Numbered from the stretch's first letter, positions 11,928 to 26,900 are shown. The stretch is DNA of 64,000 nucleotides from Ochotona curzoniae (GCF_017591425.1 NW_024466607.1:17306501-17370500), one strand, 5' to 3'. Numbers and translations are program-made. The notes: a model not told the origin generated them from the letters alone.

Positions 11928-14900
11928 GTAGGCCTCCCGGAGTACCTCTGAGAGCTCCAGGGCTTGGGGAGGCAACTCCTGCCTACAGCCACCTCGGGGA
12001 ACAGGGCTGGGGATAGGCTGAGCAAGCCGCATAGAGGCCCCGAGGTGGAGGGAACTCCAAGGACAAGCCCAGAAGGAAGGAGGGAGGCCAGGCCTGGGTC
12101 CATAAGGGCAGGGGCAGGAGTAGCAGCTAGGAGCAAGAGCAGAAGATGGCGTGGGCCAGTAGGAGCGGTGATGAGAACCCTGTGGCCGCCCCCCATAGTA
12201 TGACAAGCTCTCCAGGATGGTGAAGGAGTTCCAGCCATACCTGGACCTGTGGACCACAGCCTCCGACTGGCTGCGCTGGTCGGAGAGCTGGATGAACGAC
12301 CCTCTGTCAGCCATCGAAGCCGAGCAGCTGGAGAAGAATGTTGTGGAGTCCTTCAAGACCATGCACAAGTGTGTGAAGCAGTTCAAGGACATTCCAGGTA
12401 GGCTGGCAGGCCAGCCTGTGGGCCCCGCCCCCAGTTCCTGCCCAATCCAGCTTACTCTCACATCTTGGCGCTTTCCTGTCCGGTAGCTTGTCAGGACGTC
12501 GCCTTGGACATCCGAGCCCGCATCGAGGAGTTCAAACCATACATTCCACTGATCCAGGGGCTACGCAACCCCGGCATGAGGAACCGGCACTGGGAGATCC
12601 TGTCAAACGAGATCAATATCAATGTCAGGCCTAAGGCCAACCTGACCTTTGCCCGCTGCCTTGAGATGAACCTACAAGACCACATTGAGAGCATCAGCAA
12701 GGTGGCCGAGGTGGCCGGCAAGGAGTATGCCATTGAGCAGGTGGGCAGCTGCCCCTGCGATGGCAGCCTTCTGGGGGGAGGGTGCAGCAGTGGGTGCCGC
12801 CCCTGGGGCTGTCATGTTCACGGGCTAAGGTGCATTCTCTGATGTCTTGGCAAGGTGCCTGCTGGTGCTGTTGGTTCTCTAGATGCCTCTCAAGGCCCTC
12901 AGGAAAAAGCTGATAGCATTCCCCTCCTTTTTTTTTTTTTTTTTTTTTAAGAATAAGAAGTCTTCTTTGGCTGGTTATCTCACCATAAACTTGCAACACC
13001 CAGGCCTGGGCCAGGTTGAAGCCAGAAGCCAGAAACTTAATGTTGGTCTCCCATGGGAGTGGTAGGGGCCCATGTACTGAAGTCATGGTACCTCCGAGAG
13101 TATATCAGCAGAAGCTGTATTAAACTAGACACTCTGATGCACTATGTGGGCATCCTAATATGATTTATTTATTTGAAAGGCAGAGTTACAGAAACAGATA
13201 CAGAATGATCTTCTATCTATTGGTTCATTCCTTAGTGGTCACAGTGGCCAACACTGGGCTAGGCCAAAGCCAGGTGGCAGAAGCTAGGAGCTTTCTCTGG
13301 GTCTCCCATATATTTTGCAGGAGCCCAAGGACTTGTCTCATCTTCTGCTTTTCCAAGGCTGTTAGGAGGAAGCTGGGTCAGAAGTGGTATAGCCTGGTTT
13401 TGAACTGGCATCCACACTGGGATGCCAGCACTGCAGGCTATAGTTTAACTTACTATGCCAGCTTTCCTTCACCAAGTATTATCTTCACTCCTGTGCTAAA
13501 TGCCCTCCCATCCTCATCTAACAGATAAGCAAGTTAAGTCTTAGAGATCCAGCCACTGGCTATGGTGACACAGCCAGTAAGTTCTTGAGCTGGGACTAGC
13601 TGCCCACTCCCTTCTCTGGCCCTTTAGCCTCCAGCTGGGGTGTGTGTCCAAGAATGTTGTGCACACCCAGCATGTACAGGTAAAAATGGCTTGTCCCTGA
13701 ATTCAGATGGGGGGATCTGTGGACCAGACAAGCTGAGAATATCTGCCAGGGTTCTGTGTGTGGAGGTCATGACCAGGCAGAGCCCCTGCTTCTCTGCCTG
13801 GTGTTAGGCCTATAGCACTCCCACCAGTTCCTTCCTAGGACCCGGTCTTGATTTGTCCCCCTACACTTCCCACCCCACTCCAGGCCCTGGACAAGATGGA
13901 GAAGGAGTGGGCGAGCATTGTGTTTAACGTGCTGCCCTACAAGGATACCGACACCTACATCCTCAAGAGCCCAGATGAGGCCTCACAGCTGCTCGACGAC
14001 CACATCGTCATGACCCAGAGCATGTCCTTCTCACCCTACAAGAAGCCCTTTGAGCAACGTATCAACTCCTGGGAGACCAAGCTGAAGCTGACCCAGGTGG
14101 GCCCTCTGGCACCCGCAGGAGTCCTGTCCCTCAGGCAGCATGTGGGTGGGTGGGTAGGTAAGTGGGCACACTTGCCCGTGTCATCCAGCTCCCGCTGTCT
14201 GATAGCCCCACCGTTCTGCAGAGAGCCCTGGGCTGAGACTGTTCATTTGGGAAGAGCCAGGTACTGGTGGGAAGCAGGAAGTGTTAGATTGCCCCCTAGC
14301 CTGTTGCATGAAAGCTGCTAGCATGGCCTCTGAAGGAAGGGTTTGGAACAGCAAAAGTTTGATATTGAAGTCCCAAGGTCTCTTTGTCTCTTTCCCATTC
14401 TGCTCACATCTCCCATTCCTACCTCAACTGAAGCTACCTTGGGATGGCGGGGCGGGGGGGAGGGGGAACACGCGGATGGTCCTATCCTAGACTTTCAGGG
14501 CCAGGCCTGAAGGTGGCTCCAGCAACCCCCTGGGCCACCTAGAGCAGCCTGAGCTAGTCAGCATTGACCTTGGGCCATCCTTTCTTGATCATCGTCTCTT
14601 CCACCTGAAGTTCACCCCATGTTCCCTTTCTTAGGCTCAGCACGAAGCAGCCCTGCCCCATCCTCCCCACCTGCCCACAAGGTATTCCCAGGAGACCCTT
14701 GGCAGTTGCCTTTTACAGAGCCCATCACAAATGTTCCAGGCCCTTGGAGACTAGAGGACAGAGGCTTCCCCACAAAGCAGGGACCACACCTTGTCCTCTT
14801 GCTTCTCCTGGTGCCCTCAGCAGCCCAGCAGGCAGGGCCATGCCACACATCTCACAGCGAAAAGATGAGTGGATGAATGTTCACCCTGATAGCAGGCCAA

Positions 14901-17900
14901 AAGAGGTGGGTGGGGAAGTGGCTTGTCCTGCAGAAGTCCCCCATTTCCGCACTATCCCAGGGATCTCTGGCTCCAGGCACCTCGACCCCAAAGTCCTCTC
15001 AGGAGAGGAGACTGGCTTGGTCTCTGAGTACCAGGCGTCTCCTCTGTCGCTTGGGACTTCACTGGTTTGGATGTGGTCCTCCCACAGGGCACTCTGAAAG
15101 GCTCACTGTTCCACACTGAAAGTGGGCTTTCCCCCAGAAGGCAGGCATCCAGGCATCCACTCTGTGGATACAGGCTCTGCTCCACACCAGTGGGATGCAG
15201 AGTCTTGCTTGTTGGGGGCAGGGGCGGAGTGGTGGTGGACAGAAATCACCTATGAGTGCACACTCTGCCCCTCCCAGGAGGTGCTGGAGGAGTGGCTGAG
15301 CTGCCAGCGCTCTTGGCTCTACCTGGAGCCCATCTTCAGCTCTGAGGATATCACCCGGCAGTTGCCTGTGGAGAGCAAGCGCTACCAGACAATGGAGCGG
15401 ATCTGGAGGAAGATCATGAGGAATGCCTATGAGAACCGGGAGGTGAGTGCTGCAGAGTAGTGAGGGGCCCCACTCATACCCATAGGAACTTCTGCCATAG
15501 GAGCTCCTCCTGGAGATCAGGGCTCCCGCATCTCAGAAGGTACTCCTCACAAGCACAACAGCTCCTGACACAAGCCAGGTCCCTTGGTCAGCTGCTGTCA
15601 TGTTGACTTTCAAGAGATGGAGAGCCTGTTGAGCCCCACAGCTGAGCAAATGCCATTGCTTTGTTTAATCATGACCTGCTTGGATCATAGCATGCTTTCC
15701 CATGGGGATACCAGGGTGATAGACACACCCCTGGAGCAGGGACAGTTTTCTGGCCCTGGCTGCTGAGCCTGGCATGGTCAGCTCAGGCTAACACACACCA
15801 TCTCCCCCTGACCCTGCCCTGGATGTTGCAGGTGATCAACGTGTGTGCTGACCAGAGGCTCCTGGACAGCCTACGGGACTGCAATAAGCTGCTGGACCTG
15901 GTGCAGAAGGGTCTCAGCGAGTACCTGGAGACCAAGCGGAGTGCCTTCCCCAGGTGGGTGCTGCAGCTCATGCCTGCTCTGTGTATGGGTGCCCAGGGTG
16001 TTGGGGGACCAATGGCTCTGTCCAGGCCTCGGCTCTGAGGTGTGAGTGGTGCCCAAACTGCTGGGGTCCCACTGCCTGACCAACCCTTACCTTGTGCCTA
16101 TATCCCCTTTCCCCTGGTAGATTCTACTTCCTGTCAGATGATGAGCTGTTGGAGATTTTGTCCCAGACGAAGGACCCCACGGCCGTGCAGCCCCACTTGC
16201 GCAAGTGCTTCGAGAACATTGCCCGGGTGGGTGCTGGACTGGGAACCCCAGGTCCCTTGGCACAGAGAACACATATCCTCAGGTGCCAGGTCCTCTTAGT
16301 AGAGGATAAGGTGGGAAGTGAGTCTGCAGAGATACACAGAGCCTGCAGGAGGCCTGACAGCTCTGGGTTGGGATCTCTGAGCCTGATGCATTCAGGAGTC
16401 CCTGTTTCCCCAGTATGCGGAGGTGATGGCTAAGTCAAGGAACCCACGATACCTGGGACCCTTTCTGGTCTTCCTCTGGGCTGTGAAAGATGCCACTCAG
16501 GCTTGTGCAGAGTGGGGACAGGGAGGAGGCAGGCTTAGCCTCCTCTAGCCAGCTGCCTCCCCTGGGCTGAGCCACAGCTAGGATCAGGCAGACTCCTCCT
16601 GCCACCTGGCGGTCAGGCGGGTACATGGATGCTCAGCTGGAGCCATGCCCCACTCCTGAGGCTGAGCTCTGTTAACTAAGGGTGGGGAAGGGGATGTCAG
16701 CATAGATGGTAGGACTTGTGGCCAATTGGGGTAAACACCCACTTTTGCACCACCCTCAGCTGCTGTTCCAGGATGACCTGGAGATCACGCATATGTACTC
16801 GGCAGAGGGTGAGGAGGTGCGCCTGTCCACCTCTATCTTCCCTACCAGCAATGTGGAGGACTGGCTGCGGGAGGTGGAGCACAGCATGAAGCACAGTGTA
16901 CGTGACATCATCGAGAGGGCCATCCAGGCCTACCCCACGGTGAGCCACTCGTTCCCTGCCCAGGCCTGCCTTGGCCTTGGGCCACAGCTGCTCTGCCGGC
17001 CTTGTGGGTTCTTCCAGGGCCTCAGGTGGATCCCCAGATTTCTCTTCCCCACACTCAGTGGGGAGGCCTCCCACCCCATTGTCCTGTGGTTACTTCTGAT
17101 CTGCTCTTGCTCACTGCATCCCTGCTCTTGGCTCCATGGCTGGAGCTCATGCAGAGATGATGCTTTTCCACCTAAGGCCTATAACTTGCATGTGGCAGGC
17201 CCAGGATGCACACCGGAATGGTGTGATCCCAATGTTCTCTGATCCCACCATGATCTCACCATCCTTTCTGCTGAGCAAGTATTGATCTGTCCAGTCTTAA
17301 GAGACCAGAGCTTGACAGTTTGTCTGCCATGGAGGGATTGTGGAATTAGCCACTGGAGCTGAGTTTGACAGGCAAAGCATGAGGCAATGTTTGAGACAGG
17401 AAGAGGGACAGCATCCAGGCTAGGTCAGCTTGCCTGTGTTGTCTTTTCAGATGCCCAGAACCCAGTGGGTTCTGAACTGGCCTGGCCAAGTGACCATTGC
17501 TGGCTGCCAGACCTACTGGACCATGGAAGTGGAGAAGGCTCTGGAAGCTAGAGACATTAGTAGCCGGCTGTTCCCCCAGCTCTCCCAGCAGGTAGGAGCC
17601 AACAGGACCACTGGAAGGTCCAGTCCCTCTTAAGAGCTTTCCCTCCATTGAACCTGGAGGAGGTTTAGGGTGGGGTACAAAGAACAGAGGACAACCTGGT
17701 CTCTATAGTAAGCGCTCCAGATCAGCAGGTGCTCCTCTTCTGGTGATGAGGGAGGTGGGACACATACATGAATTCCTCCTGTGCTGTCCCTCCAGTGTCC
17801 TTGCTCCAAGCACTGGCCCTTCACCAGGCCCCACGGCCTGGCCTGTGTGCAGCCAAGGATGGCACCATGTGCTACTACACAAAAGTGGACACTGTGTAGA

Positions 17901-20900
17901 CACCTCCATTTCAACTAACCTCTTCCCGTCCAGCACTGCTCCCCTCCCCACACTCAGGGCCAGGCCATCCCAAATCCCCAGGGCAGAGGGGGCTGTTCAC
18001 ATGGGCATCCCAGACTCCATGACACCTCCTGGTCTATGTCGGTGACCATGTGCCTGCAGCTCAGTGATTTGGTGGCCCTGGTGCGGGGGAAACTGTCCCG
18101 CATGCAACGGGCTGTGCTGTCAGCACTAATCGTCATTGAGGTCCATGCCAAGGATGTCGTGGGCAAGCTGATCCAGGAGCGCGTGGTCAGCGTGAATGAC
18201 TTTGAGTGGATCTCCCAGCTCAGGTGAGGACCAGGAACACTTCATACCTGCCCCACCCCCTCCCATCCTTGAAGACAGACCTCAGCCCATCTCCTGGTAC
18301 TTGCAGGTACTACTGGACCAATGATGACTTATACATTCGCGCTGTGAATGCCGAGTTCATCTATGGTTACGAGTACCTGGGCAACAGCGGGAGGCTGGTG
18401 ATCACACCCCTGACTGACCGGTGAGGCTCCCCCCTCCCCAGGCTCCTCCCAATGCTGAGCTTCTCCTTCCCAGACTGTGGCCAGGCAGGATGGGACTCTT
18501 GGGCCTTGGGTTTCAAGGTTGGCTATGCCTGTCACAGGTGGAGGGACTTCAGGACTATGACTTAACCTTCTGGCGCTTCCCCTGGAGTGAGGATTTCCTG
18601 AGCCAACATGTGATGTGTAGAAGGTTCTGGCATGCATTTAGGACTTACTCAGCATGAAATGGGTGTGAACTGTGTTGTTTTTATCCAGTCACACCTTCCC
18701 AGAAGTGTGTACCTGTGGATTTGACCTTGAGAGAGGTCCCTGATAACACACAGTTTCGTTTTCAAGCAGGCTGTGAGTCCATCTTTTGTCCTCAGTCTCA
18801 GCACCAGATGGATTTTCAACTAGGGCTTTGAGTAAGGAACGTTAAAGTTGACCCCATGTCAGCCATGCCTGCGGCTCCCTGAGCAAAGCTCTGTAGAGCT
18901 GTGAGATATGGCAGGGAAAGTTCAGGCTGCAGTGGCTGTGAACTTCAGTCTCGGCCAGTCCCCCAGCAGTCAGAACTGGGCACCCTGAGACCCTGGTATG
19001 GGAGAGGCAAAAGCCATCTGTTTACAGGGCCCAAGAGGAACGGGTTTTCCCTTTGTGTGTGTGTGTATGTCTACATTGCTGCAGGTGCTACCTGACCCTG
19101 ACTGGAGCCTTGCACCTCAAGTTTGGGGGTGCCCCAGCTGGCCCAGCTGGCACAGGAAAAACTGAGACCACTAAAGACCTGGGCAAGGCCTTGGCCATAC
19201 AGACAGTTGTGTTCAACTGCTCTGACCAGCTCGACTTCATGGCCATGGGCAAGTTCTTCAAGGGCCTGGCTAGGTGAGGCTGGGTATAGTTGGGAGGGGC
19301 ATAGGGCTTCTGTATGTGGGAGGTTTCACCAGGTACACTGCCAGGAGCAGTCACCCAGGATGGTGGAGGGGGCAGCATGGTTCACGGGATTGTGAGACTC
19401 AGCCCAGCAGGCAGGGTGCAGGGGAGGGGCTGGGACAGGATTGTGAGTAGAGATTGCTTCAGGGGGCTTCCTCCTCTGGTCAGGGGGACCCTGGAAGAAG
19501 GTGCTAGGTGAGCTCTGAACGCACTTCCCCCACATGTACACATACCCGTTGTGTTCTCACTCAGTGCTGGCGCCTGGGCCTGCTTCGATGAGTTCAATCG
19601 CATTGACATCGAGGTGCTGTCCGTGGTGGCGCAGCAGATCACCACCATCCAGAAGGCACAACAGCAGCGGGTGAGCCTCAGGGATGCCACCTGCATGGCC
19701 ATGTCACACAGTGCGTCCACCACTGCTCCCTGGGCCACTGTATGCCTCCCCCTGCTGCAGTGGGGGAGAAACCCAATTCTTAGGCCTGCCCTTGGTCTGG
19801 CTTCTCTTCTCAGAGAGGGTATGGCAGTGGTCACCACTTCCTCCTCCTGCCCCCATCCCTACAAAGGCCTTCTGTAGCCAACCAGGAAGTCTTTCATTCT
19901 TAGGGCAGTCTATAGAAAGCACCCAGTCCACACTGCAGCAGATGAAGGGGTCTTCCCTACATCCAGATCCCTCTGGAAAGTTCCAGGCCTTGGCATTCTG
20001 TCTAATCAGGGATCTTGTCCTGAGGATGAGAGCTGAGAAATTAAAAGTTAACACCTGACCATGCCCCCAGCTCCAAGTCAATTCCCAGGCCCCGAGTCAG
20101 GGCTGAACTTGTCTGAGACGGGGGAGATGCAGTGCCAGCAGCTAGGGCTGGAGGGAGTAGGGAGTGGATATGTGGGGACTTCTAAGGTGTTGGAGTGCAT
20201 CCAAGAAGTTGTGGGTGGCCAGGTGGTCACAGGGGCCATTAGGTCAGACCCTGAGAGTAGCTGTCAAGACCAATTGGGTGCATCAGGAGGGGACAAAGGG
20301 GTCCTTCTGGAGGAGGAAAAAGGACCAGGGGTGGGAGCCACTCCGTCCTCACCCCAGGTAAGTTGTGTCCTGCTCCACAGGTAGAACGCTTCATGTTTGA
20401 AGGTGTTGAGATCCCACTCGTGCCCTCCTGTGCAGTGTTTATTACCATGAACCCAGGCTACGCTGGCCGTACTGAGCTGCCTGACAACCTGAAGGCAAGT
20501 GCTGGCCCTGGTGGTCCAGGGGGTCATGGAGCCCTGGTCTAGGCTTCTAATACCAAGGTGCTTGTGCAGGACATATGGAAAGTGTGATTTACTATGGCAG
20601 CCCACCTGCCATGGAGAGGAGGCCTAAGGCTGGACCTTAGGACATAGGAGAGAGCAGGGCTGTCTGGGCACATGTGAGGGGACTTCTGATGGGAGCTACT
20701 AGAGAAAAGGGAAGACAGAGTCAGCAGGAGTCTCCTGAGGGCTGGTTCAGATAAACACAAAGATTCTGTGTCTGTGAAGTTGAGCTCCTCAGCCAGTGTG
20801 GTGTGACCCTCAGCCATGGGGCAGAGGTGTGGGGGAGGCAGGCTTCCTGGAAGGGACTCAAGGAGGGGTGAGGCCTGCCTGCCTGATGGCCACACATACT

Positions 20901-23900
20901 CCCTGTGCCCCAGGCCCTCTTCCGGCCCGTGGCCATGATGGTTCCTGATTACGCCATGATCGCCGAGATCTCCCTCTACTCCTTCGGTTTCAACGAGGCC
21001 AGCGTACTGGCTAAGAAGATCACAACCACCTTCAAGCTGTCTTCTGAGCAGCTCAGCTCGCAGGTGAGGCCCTGCCCTTGACCAAAGCATGAGAGCCACC
21101 CCTGTGCCCACCTCCTCCCGCCTCTCCCAGCCTCCAGCAGCTCACATGGAGCACCTGCCAAGGACCAGGCTCTGTGCTGGCTACTTGAGAAGAAATATCT
21201 CATGGGCTTCTCCCAGCAGCCCTTTGAGTTGGAAATGACATCCCCCTTGCTTAGCTGAGGACACAAAGGCCCCACATAGCTATGAGTTTGGTGAAACAAC
21301 CTGGTTCACAAGCAAGGAGAGCAGGTTATTAGGGGCATGGGAGTGGTACAAAGCAAGGCAGCAGGTGCACATGGAGCACGTGGGGTCCCTGAGCCTTCCA
21401 CTGTTCAGGGCCTTGAACTCCACATGGAACAGCCTAGGCCTGGGAAGTGGTACAGGAAGATGAACTCTCTGGCTCCATCCTCAGGCAGGCTCCTCCTCTG
21501 CAGCAGCAGGGCCCCCTCTGGACTCACATGCCACCAACTTAGTCTCTCTTAATATTCCAGTGCACTTAAATGTTCCAATGGGACTTTTTTAAAAAAGATT
21601 TCTTTTTATTGGAAAGTCATATATACAGAGAAAAGGAGACACAGTGAGAAAGATCTTCTGTCTGCTGGTTCACTTCCCAAGTGGCTGCAGTGGCCAGAGC
21701 TGAACCAGTCCAAAGCTAGGAGCCAGAAACCTTCTCCAGGTCTCCCATGCGGGTGCAAGGTCCCAAGGCATTGGCCCATCCTTTATTGCTTTCCCAGGCC
21801 ACAAGCAGGGAGCTTGATGGGAAGTAGAACAGTTGGCACATAAACCAGCATCCATATAGGATCCTAGGGCATGCAAGACAAGGATTTAGCCACTAGGCTA
21901 CCTTGCTTGGTCCAAAACAAATACTTAATGTCACACTGTGGGCCTCCCCTGGGCCACATGCTCATCGTGAACACCAGGCACCATGGTCTGGGGCACACAG
22001 CAGTGTCTTGGGCCAGGTACAGCACAACAGACTCTCTGTGGGTTAGAGGAGCTGACGCTACTTGTTATTGGGGGGAAACGTGGGCAACAGATCACCCCAG
22101 AGGCCATCACTGTCACACAGCCTTGTTTCTAATCATCAGCTTCTTTGCAAAGAGCCCCCCTGGCCTTCCCATGACAGTACTACCCCACATGGTTCTGGAA
22201 ATACACTAAACTTTTCCAAAACACAGTGACCCTGATCTTTTCTTGTATTTTCAAGTCCAAGGTGTCTGCCTGGGTGCTGGTCTGTTAGCTTGGTCTAGAA
22301 GCAGCCTCTGTCGGCTAACATGGAGCAAACATGGAGCAGAACAATGGGAGTTAGGAGTTCCCAGCACATCCACTGTATAAGGGTTCTTCAGAAAGTTTAT
22401 GGAGATAGTTTAGAAGTTTGAATTGAGACACACACTTGGCATAGAAATTAGCACTATTTAAGATGTCCTCATCCCCTTATCAGTGCCTGGCTGTGAGTTA
22501 CAGATTTGCTTCTAATCCAGCTTCCTGCTAACGTACGTCCTGGGAGGCAGTGGCGATGTCTCAAATACTTGGGTGCTTGTTCAGCCAAGTGGGTGACCCA
22601 GATTGAGTTCTTCATTCCTGGTGTGGCCTGGCCCATCCTTGAGTGTTGTGGCCATTTGGGGAGTGAAGCAATAGATAAGAGATCTACCTTTGCTTCTCAA
22701 ATAAATAATTAAAAATTTAAAGTATGCAATACACATTTTCCAAGAGAAGAAATATTACCTCCAAATGCTCATACTTTTAATTTTGTTTTAATTCTGGTTT
22801 TTTTTTCCACAAATTTTTCAAAATGTCCTCATTTAATAGAATCAGACCAGTGGGCCAAGCCAATGAGATGTGGCCTGAAGGTGGAAGTGAGGGGTGTCAG
22901 AGTAAGTCCAGAGACCATGTAAGCTCACCTACTGGTTGCACAGATGGATGGCTCTTCTCACTTAAAAAAAATATATTTATTTTTATTGGAAAGGCAGATA
23001 TACAGAGATGAGGAGAGACAGGGAGGAAGATCTTCTGTCTGATGATTCACTCCCCAAGTGGCTGCAATGACTGGAGCTGAGCCAATCCGAAGCCAGGAGC
23101 CAGGAGCTCTTCTGGGTCTCCCACACAAGTGCAGGGTCCCAAGGCTTTGGGCCATCCTCAGCTGCTTTCCCAGGCCACAAGCAGAGAGCTGGATGGGAAG
23201 CAGGGTTGCCAGGATTAGAACCAGTACCCATATGGGATCCTGGCGTGTTCAAGGTGAGGACTTTAAACACTATGCTATCACGCGGGGCCCTCGTCTCACT
23301 TTTTCAACTCCAATACTGAGTCCTTCATACCCTTGGCACTGTGCTGGGACTGTGGGGATATAGTCAGCACCAAAATAGAGCAGACGGGGTAGAGAGCAGA
23401 CAACCCAGGCAAAGGGTTGGGGTGGTGAAGCAGATAGTGGCAGAGGGGTGCCGGGGGTGACCCACAACCCCAGTGGGGATGTACAGGGTCAGAGGGAGAC
23501 CCTGTGGTAGAAATGACACTCCAGCGGCAAGCTGGCAATGAGGTGTGACCAGGTGCCAGGTGTGCCCAGCCACACCTCCTCCTCCTCACTGCCCTGAGAC
23601 AGGATCACTATGACTTCGGGATGAGAGCTGTGAAGACTGTGATCTCAGCTGCTGGAAACCTCAAGCGGGAAAACCCCACCATGAATGAGGTGTGTTCTCC
23701 CACCCAGGGTAGTGAGGCTGCAGGAGGATTCTGGAGCTGTCTGAGGGCAGGGTGACTGGTGGCTGGCCCACTGCTTCCCTGACGGCTCAGTGGGTGCCTA
23801 CTGCAGGAGCTGATCTGTCTGCGAGCCATCCGCGACGTGAACGTGCCTAAGTTCCTGCAGGAGGACCTAAAGCTCTTCTCTGGGATCGTGTCTGACCTGT

Positions 23901-26900
23901 TCCCCACCATCAAGGAGGAGGAGACCAACTATGGCATCCTAGACACGGCCATCCGCAAGGCCTGTGAGAAGAGCAACCTCAAGGACGTGGAGGGTGAGCC
24001 GTGATCCTGCCGAGTACAGGAAGAAGGGGCAGGGGTGGGGTCAGAGGGGCGTGGGAAGGGGCAAGGGCAGGGTGGTCTGGCCTCAGGGCTACTCCCACCT
24101 GGCTGGGTGAGCCGCAGGCCTGGAGTCTGGGCAGAGGGAGTGGAGGAAACAAGGCAGTACAACCTCAGGGCCTCTCCTTCATAGCCAGGTGTGCTGTAGG
24201 CTGGGGCTCCGCACCTAGCAGCCCACGGGGCAGAGTGGTGTCCTTCTCTAGACTCTGCCAGGTGATGGGGATAAAAGTACTGTCTACTCCCTGCAACCTA
24301 GCCATTTAGAACCCCCTCCCCATGTGAATGGTGGTCCCAGACCTCAGTCCCTTCCTGGGCCTTGCTTCTATAGGCACTATCTCCTTGCTGACAGGAAACT
24401 CCCCTGTCCCAGCCTCACCTGCTTGAGTGTCAAATTTCATGTCCCCCATCCCACGTCACCGTGGCCACCAGCCCCTGCAGCTACTGTTAAAGCTCTGTCC
24501 TGCTAGTGGGACAGCCCTAGCATTACTGCACTAAGTAGTATCTGGAACCTTCCTGAACTGAGTTGTTACAAAGGCCACAGTGTGACCAAGAGCTCTGGGG
24601 GGCACTGTGCTCAGACTCTTTCTGACCCTGAGCACCCTTTCCTGGGTGCAGGGTGAGCATTTCACCCAGCCACTGCAGTGACATGCCACTTGTATTCTTG
24701 TCCTGCCATTCTTTGAAGAATGGGGGATGCTCTTTCCAAGGTCATAACCAGCCAAGGTCTGCTTGGGGCCCTCCTCTGGGACCTGAGCTTTGGATGTGGT
24801 TATAATCTGTCTTTCTTTCAGGGGTGCCCCTCCTACCCTTCCCTTTAGCATTTTTTAGTTCCCATTTGGCTCTGATGCTTCCTTCTCAGGCTGCATTTTG
24901 TGCCTCAGGCCCTAGGGCCTAGGTGACTCTGTTGAGTAAAGCCTCAGAGCACCCCCCTCCGCCGCCCACCCCTCCGCCGCCCACCCCTCCGCCCTACCAC
25001 CCTGACTCCCTCTCAGCCTCAGACCAGCATGGCTTTCCATGGGTAATCAGGTCTTATCTCTTTGGCAGAGCCCCTTGGGCCCACAATGCCAGAGCAAGTC
25101 CCACAGCTCACCTCATGCCAGGGTTACACATTCAGTTCCCATCTCGGTGGCCCATGGCCTGCAGCTAACCCTGTAGCTCCCAGCTAATGCTAGGGTCTGC
25201 ACTTCCTAGGGCTAGCTGGTGTCCTCAAGCCAGGCTGGCCAGGAGCTTTGGGGTTAGCATTAACCAAAGTGCTGGTAATGACCACCTGCCAGTGAGTGCT
25301 GGGGAACTGGAGAACAATGGAAAATTTGTTCTCTGTGTCCAGCGCTCTACTTGTCCCTACTTGTGAGATAGGTGCCCCTGTAGTCCTCAGTTCACAGGTG
25401 AGGGGCTTAAGGCTCAAGAGGTCACACAAGCTGATGAGGGAGCTGGAACCCTACCCATGGGCTGACCCTTCCCTCCCCAACTGAGCTCTCTGCCATGTTC
25501 CCTCAGGCTTCATGACCAAGTGCATCCAGCTCTATGAGACCACAGTGGTGCGGCATGGCCTTATGCTCGTTGGGCCCACAGGCTCTGGCAAGAGTAATGT
25601 AAGTGGAGCCAGGCGAGGGCAGCCCAGGGTCCAAGGGCTAGAGCGGCTTCACCGGGGCCTCCATGTGTAGCCCCTTTCTACCATCTGTGCCCCCCCCCCA
25701 GCATACTGTGGCCTGTTCCTCCCCAGTGTTACAGAGTCCTGGCAGCTGCCATGACGGCTCTCAAAGGCCAACCGTCCATCAGTGGTGGTGTGTATGAGGC
25801 TGTCAACTACTATGTGCTCAACCCCAAGGCCATCACCATGGGCCAGCTGTATGGGGAGTTCGACCTGCTCACCCATGAGTGGTGAGCAACCCCAGGCACC
25901 CTCCCTACTCCTGGGTTTCTGCAGGCCGTGGGCCATGGGTCCCTTCTTCCTCTTCTAGCCTGCTGTGACTCTGGGGTTCTGCTCACTCTTCTGTTTCCTC
26001 CTCCTCACCAAACCCCAACATGGGTTCCCCTGTCTGCAAGGTGAGCACAGTAGTGTCTTAGGTAAGGCAGGGATGAGTTTACTACATGGGAAGTGCTGGG
26101 AGCTGCACCTGGCAGAGAGCAGAGGTTAGTTGGTCAGTTGTTGGTCCCTCCCAGGGTCTGTGCTCCCAGGCAAAGTGTGTGGAACTGGGAAGGGGGGCCA
26201 CACAAGAGACTCTTGTCTGGGGCTGCTAGGTCTCCCTAGAGAAGGCCTTCCAGTCTCTTGCTTGGATGTCTGCTTGGCCCTAGGGTCCAAGGACCATTGG
26301 GAGATAGACTTAGGGAGAGGAATTACCCCAAAGCCAGGTGATCAGAGGTGGCCAGGTGGGAGGTGGTGAAGGGTGAGGTTCCTAATGGGCTATCAAGGGT
26401 GATGAGGTATTTGGGTTGGGGGCGAACGGTCTTGCATCCTACAGGGAAGTGCATAGAGGGACCTGGAGAAAGGGTCAGGAGCCTCAGAGTTACCCAAGAA
26501 GAGAATCTCTGTGACTCCCCCGCCCAACCTATGGAGTTCTTAGCAGGTCCTGGGCTCTCTTACTCTCCTCTGTTGGTCACCCTTCTCTATCCTATTCCAT
26601 CTTCCATCACCCATCAGAGTATCCTAGTTCCTCTTCCTCTTGTGACACCAAAGGTCCCTCCCCCACTGCCTCTGCTACACTTTTCCTGTTACACTTTTCC
26701 AATGAATGAAGGTATGGCAGGAAAGAGCAGGAGATCATGCAGGACCAGCTCGGGGCTCCAAAGCTCTCCTCCCTCCTGCCTGCCTGTTGCAGGACCGACG
26801 GCATCTTCCCTTCCCTCATCCGGGCAGGGGCTATTGCCTCAGATACCAACAAAAAATGGTACATGTTTGACGGGCCAGTGGACGCCATCTGGATCGAGAA

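Noticed and set aside
11625..12461. 278-codon minus-strand ORF
   Set aside because: Opposite strand of two well-supported DNAH1 exons and the intron between them; no recognisable protein.
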